Source: Ruminiclostridium cellobioparum subsp. termitidis CT1112 (lineage in GTDB: Bacteria > Bacillota > Clostridia > Acetivibrionales > DSM-1351). Taken from it: a stretch of DNA of 64,000 nucleotides. Each line of letters starts with the position of its first letter. The first letter of the stretch is position 1. Under the pieces are notes generated by a model. That model ran no database searches. It worked only from the letters and a program-made list of their open reading frames with translations, and was not told the DNA's origin. Positions 54,949 to 63,000 of this stretch are shown here, in pieces. The translations under genes and the position numbers were made by a program. The stretch spans positions 62,001 to 126,000 of the forward strand of contig NZ_AORV01000054.1 of NCBI RefSeq assembly GCF_000350485.1, in the 5' to 3' direction.

Positions 54949-57888
54949 TTAAGGAACAATCGTTATCGGCACATCTTCAAAACCACCAAATGGCATACCC
55001 GACTTATATGTCAGTTGAGAGTCACTATCCAAATTGTCATGAATTGATGCTGAATAGGTAAGTGACGCCGTCGACCAGTCAATCTTTGATAATTCAACCG
55101 GTACATTTTTTTGGTTTATCACTATTTGACCATTATTATTAAAGACCTTCCCTCTCAAAGTGTAACTGACCCCATCAACCTTCAGGGTAAACAAACATCC
55201 GAACATGCCTCCGTCACTATACAAATTGTTAACCTGCGGAAGATTTACTTTTATTGAATTGGTACTGCTGCTGTAAGTTATGGAATCGGGCATTATACCG
55301 GCTTCCTGGGTAGTACCTGGAGTTATTTCTATGGCTATTTTAAAATTAACTGTTTCTCCGCTAAAGTTTGTAGCTGTCGTTCCGTCTTTAGGCGCCGGTG
55401 TCAGCATAATAAAGTACTTGTCACCCTCGGAAAGCGAAGGAACATTGTCCAAACAAATATACAGTTTATGATAATCTCCTGAATTGCTCCAGATCCTGAG
55501 AACGTCCGATTCAGTATTTACAGGTGTCAAATGCTGGCGGTCAGGTCCCTTGTCTATGGTAAAGTCATATGAATTGTAGTCCAATAAAGCAAAGTTCATT
55601 TTTATATAGATGTATTTCCCCTGGCTGGACACAGCTGTGTCATTTGATGAAATACCATAGTTTACAGTTTTTACAGGTATATTTAAAAAGCTTTCCACCT
55701 TGTTCGGTGCAGCAGCATTATCCTGTAGTGAGTCTCCCTGATACAGTTTGTTATAGCTTATTGTCAAATCGTTATTAAAATCATTTATACCGTCAACTGA
55801 GAGCTCCACAGTCCCCTTGTCCGGGGCAATATTCCTTAGGCTGATTCCGGTTATGCTTATTGCAGCCGGACTTGTTACATCACCGTCTGTTGTAATAGCT
55901 CCTGGACTTGTAGTATTGTTAGTTATTGTAAAAGCACCCGTCTCAGGTATTGAGTCGGTATTTAAAGCTTCATCAAAGTAGAGAGTTATTTTATTGTAGC
56001 TCCTGTTTATGTATATACCGTTGTTGTATACGACCGGAGCGGTATTATCCTGCTGAGCAGTGTCGGCAGACAGAAATTCTATCATCACGGGTTCTTGAGA
56101 AATGACGCCTGTGCTTCCCTTAAGTACAAAATACATCTTAATGTTATTAATACCTTTAACCGTAACCTGGGTTGCTACCTCATGCTCATTTGTGTCGCAT
56201 ACTTGGAGGAAAGGTGCCTCATCGACCTCAACCAGGCCATCTTCTGCACCGCAATGACCGTGTATGACTTCTTCTGACGTAGCATCAAAAAGCGGATTCA
56301 TCTGATTTACAAGCATAAATACATCTACAGGATTTTCATTGCTTGCATCCTTAAGTTTTACTATCAGTTTTATTTTTTTATCGCCGGTCACCGAAAACTT
56401 CGGATATCCTTCTTCAAAACGTTCATCCAACGTTACCGGCTTGTTCCACCCACTCCATTTGGCATATAAAGTAATGTTTGAAGTAATAGGCATATTCTGA
56501 TTAAATTCCGTTGTCAGATCCTTGTCAGTGAACCATCCCATAAAAATATAACCGCTGTATGAAGGAGCTGACGGTAAGGTTATTTTTTCTCCGCTCAATA
56601 CCGACATAGCTGGGACAGTTGTACCGCCATTAGCTTGAAATGTAACAATATAACTCGTTTTAGCCGAAGACTGATTTGAGGATGAGGAAGCCGTTGAAGA
56701 AGCAGCATTGCTTTCAGGAACTTTTTTTCCATTGATAACTGAATCTGCACCCTCAGCAACCGATATGCTTTTTATGTATGCTCCGCCTTTTAATATGCAT
56801 TTTTGATTGAGCTGCAGCTTTTCTATCGTACCGGTTGCTTCAATATCAATATCTTTAGCATTATTTATAACAAGCTTGAATATTCCATACAATTTGACAA
56901 TATGCCCTTTTGGTATACTTGAAGATATCTCAACACACCTTATTTCTCCGGATTTTAAATCTCTTGAATCTATTATTGCTCCACTATTAAGTAAAATCTT
57001 TTCAATAGCAGTAGTTCCTGATGCTGTAAGACTTATTTTTCCGTCAGCTTTATTTATCGTTATTGTACCCGATACTGAAGAATTGCCAATATACACGTTG
57101 GCTCCGCCTTTTACAATAATATCTCCGTTTATTTTCACGTTTTCAAGGCGTACATTTCCGTCGGCAGCTCCCTGGGAAATAATAATATTCCCATTTACAG
57201 TCATATCCTTAAGGGTAATGCCGGGGTTGTTGATAATGATATTTCCATTAACTATATCGCTATTATATATACCTTCTTTGGAATAGATTGCTTTAATGCA
57301 ATTATCAAGTATGGTAACAATTTCTGCACGGGTAATATTGGATTTTGGGTTAAACCTTTTCTTCTGATCCCCGTTTACATAACCATTACCAGCCATTGCA
57401 TTCACACTGGATACAGCCCAACTGGAAATTTGGGCGGAATCGCTGAACTTCAAATAGTCATTTTCTGTGTTTGCTTTTATTGAAAATGCATTTACCAGTA
57501 TGGCAGCAGCTTCTTCACGGGTAGCATTATCCTTTGGACGGATTTCTTTATTGCTTCCGTTTATAATCCCTGCATAATTTGCCTTTAACAACGCATCGGT
57601 ATAAAATTTCTGATCAAGATCTTTAAAGGTATTTTCAGCTTTATCCTGGTATTTCATTATATTGTTTATGACAACAGCAAGTTCGCCCCTTGTTATATAA
57701 TCATTGGGGCGAAATTTATTATTATAGCCGTTAAAAATTCCAAGACCTGTCCATCTGTCAATTCTATCCTTGGCCCAGTGTGTTTTGGTATCAGAATAAT
57801 TGGATGCAACTACGGGAGAAATAGTAGATGAAATCACAACACAAGCAATTATAATTACAGACAACAGTTTCTTTACACTCCGACTCAT
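54949..57888 (-). CDS. S-layer-homology (SLH) surface protein, first gene of the surface operon
   Basis: 979 residues. After a signal peptide (VIIIACVVISSTISPVVAS) come three SLH repeats within residues ~30-200 (HWAKDRIDRWTGLGIFNGYNNKF; YTDALLKANYAGIINGSN; SWAVSSVNAMAGNGYVNGD), which bind pyruvylated wall polymers. Next is a strand-repeat region like a small beta-helix (~215-385: GNIIINNPGITLKDMTVNGN...), a Ser-rich linker, one InlB B-repeat/Flg_new-like module (FQANGGTTVPAMSVLSGEK...LYAKW), and Ig-like C-terminal domains. GGAGG lies 7 nt upstream of the ATG. With a promoter upstream, it is the likely wall anchor of the locus. Confidence 0.87.
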   Translation of the reverse strand: MSRSVKKLLSVIIIACVVISSTISPVVASNYSDTKTHWAKDRIDRWTGLGIFNGYNNKFRPNDYITRGELAVVINNIMKYQDKAENTFKDLDQKFYTDALLKANYAGIINGSNKEIRPKDNATREEAAAILVNAFSIKANTENDYLKFSDSAQISSWAVSSVNAMAGNGYVNGDQKKRFNPKSNITRAEIVTILDNCIKAIYSKEGIYNSDIVNGNIIINNPGITLKDMTVNGNIIISQGAADGNVRLENVKINGDIIVKGGANVYIGNSSVSGTITINKADGKISLTASGTTAIEKILLNSGAIIDSRDLKSGEIRCVEISSSIPKGHIVKLYGIFKLVINNAKDIDIEATGTIEKLQLNQKCILKGGAYIKSISVAEGADSVINGKKVPESNAASSTASSSSNQSSAKTSYIVTFQANGGTTVPAMSVLSGEKITLPSAPSYSGYIFMGWFTDKDLTTEFNQNMPITSNITLYAKWSGWNKPVTLDERFEEGYPKFSVTGDKKIKLIVKLKDASNENPVDVFMLVNQMNPLFDATSEEVIHGHCGAEDGLVEVDEAPFLQVCDTNEHEVATQVTVKGINNIKMYFVLKGSTGVISQEPVMIEFLSADTAQQDNTAPVVYNNGIYINRSYNKITLYFDEALNTDSIPETGAFTITNNTTSPGAITTDGDVTSPAAISITGISLRNIAPDKGTVELSVDGINDFNNDLTISYNKLYQGDSLQDNAAAPNKVESFLNIPVKTVNYGISSNDTAVSSQGKYIYIKMNFALLDYNSYDFTIDKGPDRQHLTPVNTESDVLRIWSNSGDYHKLYICLDNVPSLSEGDKYFIMLTPAPKDGTTATNFSGETVNFKIAIEITPGTTQEAGIMPDSITYSSSTNSIKVNLPQVNNLYSDGGMFGCLFTLKVDGVSYTLRGKVFNNNGQIVINQKNVPVELSKIDWSTASLTYSASIHDNLDSDSQLTYKSGMPFGGFEDVPITIVP

Positions 57889-58015
57889 AAGCTGACCTCC
57901 AGATATTTAATGCTGCTTTGTGAAATACAAAATGTTATAGAATTAAGCTATATTTACTTTTTATCACATTTTTTATGAATCAATGCAACATAAAACATTT
58001 GTTTTAATATTGGCC

Positions 58016-58045
58016 ATTTTATCATATTATAAGTAAACAAGTCAA
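58016..58045 (-). promoter_or_regulatory. Predicted sigma-A promoter of the surface/toxin operon
   Basis: On the minus strand TTGACT (58040-58045), an 18-nt spacer and TAAAAT (58016-58021) each match consensus in 5 of 6 positions. The leader to the SLH start would be about 120 nt. The surrounding 57889-58108 is AT-rich and contains no gene. Confidence 0.5.
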
Positions 58046-58101
58046 TTTATGTAAATGAATTTTTGTAAAAAATTATCAGTTAAAATATTTTATTATTTCG
58101 G

Positions 58102-58143
58102 TAAAAAAATAAAACCCTCCGATTATCAAATCGTGGGTTTTAT
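58102..58143 (-). terminator. Intrinsic terminator of ligA
   Basis: On the minus strand ATAAAACCC pairs with GGGTTTTAT (58109-58143, with an inner GATT/AATC-like helix), followed by seven T (58102-58108). It lies 24 nt after the ligA stop. Confidence 0.7.
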
Positions 58144-58166
58144 ATAGTAAATTCAAACCATCTTAT

Positions 58167-60140
58167 TTATTCCGGCCTTACACCGTTATTCAGCCAGTCA
58201 GCAAACTGGTTTTCTGTTATTATGCTGATTCCCAGTTCCTTTGCCTTTTTGTTTTTTGACGAACCCGACAGGTTGTCGTTATTTATCAGGTAATTTGTCT
58301 TTGAGGTCACTGAACCTGTGACCTTTCCACCCTTTGCTTCTATAAGCTCCTTGAGCTCGTCACGGTTTTTAAACTGCTCCACCGAGCCGGTTATGACAAA
58401 TACAACATCCTCAAATACCTGTTCGGTTTGAGCAGCTTCGATAATTTCAAACTCCAGCTCCTTAAGCAGATCTTCAATTATTATCTTTTTCTTTGGGTCG
58501 GCAAAAAACCTTACAAAGGCATCGGCCATAACGTCACCTATCCCGTTTATTTCTATCAATTCCGAAAATTCTGCCTTTTGTATGGCATTCCAGTCATACT
58601 TAAAGTTCCTGCATATTAATTTTGCGGTGGATAAGCCCACATTAGGTATTCCAAGACTATATAGAAGCCTCACCACAGTTGTATTTCTGGCTCTGTTGAC
58701 CGAGGCAACCAGTTTGTTGAAAGACTTTTCACCCAAGCCCTCCATTTCAATAATTTCCTCTTTGAACCTATCAATATGGAATATGTCTGCAAGCTCTTTG
58801 ATCAGACCTTTTGCAATAAGCTTTTCAATGGTGGCTTCAGACAGGCCTTCAATATTCATGGCATCCCTGCTCACAAAGTGGGTAAAGGACTTGATCTGCT
58901 TTGCAAGACATTCGTCATTTATGCAGTAGAGGAACTTGATGCCGTTTTCCTGCCGCAGTTCGGTTTCTCCCTGACAGACGGGACAATGCCCCGGGATATC
59001 TGCCATCCCGCTTCTTGTCAGATTTTCAGATATCTGCGGAATTATCATATTTGCCTTATAGACTCCTACGGTGTCGCCGACTCCCAGTTCCAGGCCTTCC
59101 ATAATACTTATATTATGGATACTGGCTCTGCTGACTGTTGTCCCCTCCAGCTCCACAGGTTCAAATATTGCAATAGGATTTATAAGGCCTGTTCTTGAGG
59201 CACTCCATTCTATTTCCAGAAGCCTGGTTTCTTTTATTTCATCACGCCATTTGAAGGCAATTGCATCACGCGGGAACTTTGAGGTCGAGCCCAGAGATTC
59301 TCCGTATGCAATGTTGTCAAAGATCAGCACCAGCCCATCGGACGGGAAATCATTTCCTTCAATGCGGTCAAAAAACCACTGCACCGAGTCCTCAATATTT
59401 TCTGAATTGACCTCTTTAAATTCCACAACCTCAAAACCCTGATCCTTAAGCCATTTCATCTGAGCCAGCCTTGAATTGTTATATTCGGCATAATCGGCCT
59501 TAACCAGTGAAAAGGCAAAGAAATGTACATTTCTCTCTGCGGTAATTTTGTTGTTCAACTGGCGTACCGAGCCGCTGCACAAATTTCGCGGATTTTTATA
59601 TTTTGCATCCACATCTTCTATTTCGCTGTTGATCTTCTCAAAATCCGAATAGCGGATTATTGCCTCTCCTCTCAAAATCAGAGTATCCTTGTAGGCAATA
59701 TTTACAGGAAGATTTTTGAACACTTTTGCGTTGTTGGTGATGACTTCACCGATTTCTCCGCTTCCTCTGGTAACGGCCTTGACCAGATTTCCGCCCTCAT
59801 AGGTCAATACTATGGTCAGCCCGTCCAGCTTCCAGGACAGCACACCGGTCTGATCCCCAAGCCATTCCTTCAAATCAGAAACCTCTTTTGTTTTATCCAG
59901 CGAGAGCATGGTTTTTTCATGCCGCTCCTTCGGAAGGTTTGACAGTACTTCATAACCGACATTTATTGTGGGACTGTTTGACAAAACAATTCCCGTTTCC
60001 TTTTCCATCTCTACAAGTTCGTCATAGAGCCTGTCGTATTCGATATTGGGCATAATCTCCCGGTCTTCCATATAATACGCCTTTGCAGCCTGATTCAGTA
60101 TTTCAATTCTATCCTTCATTATCTGAAGCTTGTTATCCAT
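58167..60140 (-). CDS. ligA: NAD+-dependent DNA ligase
   Basis: 657 residues from ATG 60140 (AGGAG 8 nt upstream; the open frame runs 41 codons further without support). An N-terminal Ia-type domain (AYYMEDREIMPNIEYDRLYDEL) binds NMN. The nucleotidyltransferase domain has the adenylated Lys104 in SWKLDG, plus RGEAIIRYSDF and SDGLVLIF. An OB fold, a zinc finger (CPVC...CINDEC), helix-hairpin-helix repeats and a C-terminal BRCT domain follow. The enzyme seals nicks in replication and repair. It lies 38 nt downstream of the M50B-like gene. The divergence from canonical LigA motifs suggests it may be an accessory ligase, but I cannot tell whether another ligA exists elsewhere. Confidence 0.9.
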   Translation of the reverse strand: MDNKLQIMKDRIEILNQAAKAYYMEDREIMPNIEYDRLYDELVEMEKETGIVLSNSPTINVGYEVLSNLPKERHEKTMLSLDKTKEVSDLKEWLGDQTGVLSWKLDGLTIVLTYEGGNLVKAVTRGSGEIGEVITNNAKVFKNLPVNIAYKDTLILRGEAIIRYSDFEKINSEIEDVDAKYKNPRNLCSGSVRQLNNKITAERNVHFFAFSLVKADYAEYNNSRLAQMKWLKDQGFEVVEFKEVNSENIEDSVQWFFDRIEGNDFPSDGLVLIFDNIAYGESLGSTSKFPRDAIAFKWRDEIKETRLLEIEWSASRTGLINPIAIFEPVELEGTTVSRASIHNISIMEGLELGVGDTVGVYKANMIIPQISENLTRSGMADIPGHCPVCQGETELRQENGIKFLYCINDECLAKQIKSFTHFVSRDAMNIEGLSEATIEKLIAKGLIKELADIFHIDRFKEEIIEMEGLGEKSFNKLVASVNRARNTTVVRLLYSLGIPNVGLSTAKLICRNFKYDWNAIQKAEFSELIEINGIGDVMADAFVRFFADPKKKIIIEDLLKELEFEIIEAAQTEQVFEDVVFVITGSVEQFKNRDELKELIEAKGGKVTGSVTSKTNYLINNDNLSGSSKNKKAKELGISIITENQFADWLNNGVRPE

Positions 60141-60178
60141 TTCGGTTCTCCTTGTAAGATGTGTATATAAATCTGTCC

Positions 60179-60889
60179 TTAATACTTTTTGGCCGACCTT
60201 CCCGAACCGCCCTTTTTTCTGAACAGTATGGCATATACTGCAAAAACCGATATTGCCAGCCATAATATTCCCCAGACTACGGCAGGTATATGTGTAAGTC
60301 TGGCTATGAGTACTGCATCTGTGACAGGCATTGGTCCGACCCGGAACAGGCCGAACATGTCGTTTACCTGCAGCAGCACGGTATCTACAAAGGTGTCATA
60401 TATGGCATATGTAACACTTCCTATGCCTATTATCTCAACAACCCAATCGTGGAGCCTCTCATTCTGGATCATGTACACAATAATCGCAAACGCTGCAAAA
60501 ATAACCGAATAAAGCATTGTAAACGATATTATTCCCGAATACTTGAAGGTAACTCCAAGAAAAATTATTGCTATAAAACCGATTATGTATTTCTTGAACC
60601 TTGTATTCTTTAATACCAGAATAAATATTGCGAATAATACGCTTCCAAGATATCCTCCGTTTGCTATAAGAAAAGCTGACAGCCAATCTTTCGGCAGTGA
60701 GGTAACGTGCCCGCTTTCATTGAAATAAATGCTCAGACCGGTAATATTGCTTCCCGTAACCACAGCCATAAAGGCATGTCCGATTTCGTGCAGGAAAACT
60801 GTAAAAAGCTTTATGGGCTTTACGATAATAGTATTCCATAATGCCATAAGTACTACAAAAATAACAAGAACTCTCCAGGTTTGCTTCAT
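60179..60889 (-). CDS. M50B-like membrane peptidase family protein
   Basis: 236 residues, about six transmembrane helices. The zinc-protease-type motif VFLHEIGHAFMAV lies near residue 33, and NGGYLGSVLFA in the next helices fits the peptidase M50B-like family (PF13398 type). Members are integral-membrane and mostly uncharacterised; a site-2-protease-like function is possible. The C-terminal tail is basic and glycine-rich. A GGAG lies 13 nt upstream of the ATG. It is separated from gpr by a terminator and stands before ligA. Confidence 0.75.
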   Translation of the reverse strand: MKQTWRVLVIFVVLMALWNTIIVKPIKLFTVFLHEIGHAFMAVVTGSNITGLSIYFNESGHVTSLPKDWLSAFLIANGGYLGSVLFAIFILVLKNTRFKKYIIGFIAIIFLGVTFKYSGIISFTMLYSVIFAAFAIIVYMIQNERLHDWVVEIIGIGSVTYAIYDTFVDTVLLQVNDMFGLFRVGPMPVTDAVLIARLTHIPAVVWGILWLAISVFAVYAILFRKKGGSGRSAKKY

Positions 60890-60987
60890 GCTTGTTTACT
60901 CTCCATTCCAGGCTATTCAAACAGTGCCAGGGCACTCTTTTGACTCTGTAATAAATTATAACCTGCAACAGCGTAAAAGAAAAGATG

Positions 60988-61020
60988 TTCTAATAAATAG
61001 AGGCCTGCACGGCAGACCTC
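60988..61020 (-). terminator. Intrinsic terminator of gpr
   Basis: On the minus strand GAGGTCTGC-CGT-GCAGGCCTC (61000-61020; one G-T pair) is followed by TATTTATTAG. It starts 12 nt after the gpr stop. Confidence 0.7.
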
Positions 61021-61031
61021 CAAGTAACCTT

Positions 61032-62039
61032 TTACATCAAATATTTCCCCATGTCCTCCATGCTTATACCCTGGTGCAGGGACATGTTTATGCCGTTAGC
61101 CACAACTTTTGAAACTCTGCTGATAATATCGTCTATTTCCTTGGGAGTAACTATAAGCTGTCCTACAAATGGATTAAGCGCTTGCTTTATAAGCTGGTAT
61201 TTCTCCTCCCTGTCAATATTTTTGAGAGTATTGTAAAAGCTGGAATCTGAAGGCGACTCCTGCATCAGGCTGTCAATAATAAGGTCCATGGCGTCATTTG
61301 TAAGAGTTGCCGCATCTACCACAGTCGGGACACCAATGGCAATGACAGGCATTCCCAGTGTGGTCCTGCTCAGTTCCATTCTTTTGTTTCCGACTCCGCC
61401 GCCCGGGGCGATACCTGTATCAGCTATCTGGATCGTGGTACTGACACGCTCCATGCTCCTGGCTGCAAGGGCATCTATTGCTATCAAGGCATCCGGTTTT
61501 ATTTTTTCCACCACACCCTTTACTATCTCACCTGTTTCTATGCCTGTAATACCCATGACACCGGGAGAGATGGCACAAACCGGATTGACACCTTCATCCA
61601 CATGTTCCGGAACAAATTCCAGAAGATGCCTGGTCACTGCCAGATTTGATATTACCTTTGGCCCAAGCGCATCAGGAGTTACGTTCCAGTTTCCCAGCCC
61701 TACAACAAGTGTTGTGGCATTGGGCTTCAAACCAAGCATGGATTTTAACTCCCTGGACATGGCATCTATTGCCTTTTGGTTAACCTCGGGATTGTTATCC
61801 TTCAGCTGCGGTATTTCAAGAGTAATGTAATTTCCCATAGGCTTTCCGATTGACTGTTCACCGGTAGGTGAAGTAATTCGTACTCTTGTTATTTTTACAT
61901 CTTCATCACCGGCATTTTCCACATCAACTCCCGGAGGAGATTTGTGTTCAGCTGCCTGTTCCCTCGCCTGACTGCTGTTCATGAAAATCTCATGAGCCTC
62001 AATTACAAGATCTGTCCGCCTATTCGATAAATTCACCAT
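61032..62039 (-). CDS. gpr: GPR, spore-germination endoprotease
   Basis: 335 residues, the usual GPR length. The N-terminus RRTDLVIEAHEIF is the propeptide-cleavage-type sequence. The body has ITSPTGEQSIGKPMGNYITLE, VVGLGNWNVTPDALGP and DTGIAPGGGVGNKR, all typical of the A25 family. GPR is made as a zymogen in the forespore and on germination degrades small acid-soluble proteins; this shows the host makes endospores. AAAGGA lies 7 nt upstream of the ATG. It is divergent from rpsT, as in many clostridia and bacilli. Confidence 0.95.
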   Translation of the reverse strand: MVNLSNRRTDLVIEAHEIFMNSSQAREQAAEHKSPPGVDVENAGDEDVKITRVRITSPTGEQSIGKPMGNYITLEIPQLKDNNPEVNQKAIDAMSRELKSMLGLKPNATTLVVGLGNWNVTPDALGPKVISNLAVTRHLLEFVPEHVDEGVNPVCAISPGVMGITGIETGEIVKGVVEKIKPDALIAIDALAARSMERVSTTIQIADTGIAPGGGVGNKRMELSRTTLGMPVIAIGVPTVVDAATLTNDAMDLIIDSLMQESPSDSSFYNTLKNIDREEKYQLIKQALNPFVGQLIVTPKEIDDIISRVSKVVANGINMSLHQGISMEDMGKYLM

Positions 62040-62196
62040 AAATGTGTCCTTTCTTCAAAAATTGAAATTATTTATATTGATTAGTATTTCAAATAAACTT
62101 GGATTTTAGTATTTATGTTGAGTAACATTTTCAAGTAAAAGTTATTTTTTCTCACAAGTTTCTCAAAAGTCAAATTAGAAAAATAAGGGTTAATAC

Positions 62197-62225
62197 TTGC
62201 ATTTTAAAAAAGTTCATGGTAAAAT
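62197..62225 (+). promoter_or_regulatory. Predicted promoter of rpsT
   Basis: A -10 TAAAAT (62220-62225) has TTGCAT 17 nt upstream. The -35 is weak (TTG only), while the -10 matches in 5 of 6 positions. The leader to rpsT is about 100 nt. Confidence 0.4.
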
Positions 62226-62327
62226 ATCATCTGTTATGGGCAAGAAGCGGTTTGTTAACCGATTAAATATTATTGATTTTTTTTGCTCACGTTTTACGCG
62301 AAATTAGGCTCGCAGGAGGTGAATACT

Positions 62328-62585
62328 TTGCCAAATATTAAATCTGCAATAAAGAGAGTTAAGGTTTCTGAGACCAAAACTTTAAAGAATACTATCAGAA
62401 AGTCAGCTCTTAAGACTACTGTTAAGAAATGTAAAGAAGCTATTGCCAGCGGTGAGGGTGCTGCTGATGCTTACAAAGCAACTACCAAGGCTATAGATAA
62501 GGCTGCAGCTAAAAACTTGCTCCACAAAAACACCGCTGCGAGAAGAAAGTCAAGATTAGCAAAAGCTTTGAATGCGGCAAAATAA
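62328..62585 (+). CDS. rpsT: 30S ribosomal protein S20
   Basis: 85 residues, basic and helical: LPNIKSAIKRVKVSETKT, NTIRKSALKTTVKKC and a C-terminus LHKNTAARRKSRLAKALN. The start is TTG at 62328 because AGGAGGTG lies 6 nt before it; the longer open frame has no site. TTG starts are frequent for rpsT, where the weak codon helps autoregulation (family knowledge). S20 is a primary 16S rRNA-binding protein. Confidence 0.95.
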   Translation: MPNIKSAIKRVKVSETKTLKNTIRKSALKTTVKKCKEAIASGEGAADAYKATTKAIDKAAAKNLLHKNTAARRKSRLAKALNAAK

Positions 62586-62599
62586 TATTGAAAAAAGCA

Positions 62600-62630
62600 A
62601 AAACTCAGGAAAACAGCCTGAGTTTTTTTG
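62600..62630 (+). terminator. Intrinsic terminator of rpsT
   Basis: AAAACTCAGG (62600-62609) pairs with CCTGAGTTTT (62617-62626) around a 7-nt loop, and the T-run continues to 62629. Confidence 0.85.
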
Positions 62631-62638
62631 TTTTAATA

Positions 62639-62913
62639 TACCCTCTGTTGACAATGTATAACACGCTTCACGCCGGCTATTTTGCCACTTTTCTTTGTCG
62701 TCGTCCTTGCCTTGCGTCAGCAAGGCTGCATCCATCCTCCTCGAAAATTGTCAAAATATCTCGGTGTGAGGTCGGTGATTTTTGAGTGAGATAATTTGGC
62801 TTGCGACAAGGCAAAGGCGTGCAGTAAGGCTTTGTGCCTTGCAAGCGGCTTCAACGCAGCCGCAGGGCAAATTAACCACTCAAAAACGTATTGTACATTG
62901 TCAATAGAGGGTA
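62639..62913. mobile_element. MITE-like element (275 bp, 20-bp terminal inverted repeats)
   Basis: The left end TACCCTCTGTTGACAATGTA (62639-62658) is complementary to the right end (62894-62913) with one mismatch. The outermost bases are TA, as for TA-targeting IS630/mariner-type elements. There is no credible gene inside; subterminal segments are also inverted (TTTTTGAGTG near 62779 against CACTCAAAAA near 62880). It is more GC-rich than its flanks. Confidence 0.65.
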
Positions 62914-63000
62914 AAGTACCTCAAACACTAAACACTGTTAAATTTGCCGAGGTAAATTCAATTCTTTATTTACTTCCCTGCTATCTATATTTAAAAAAGG

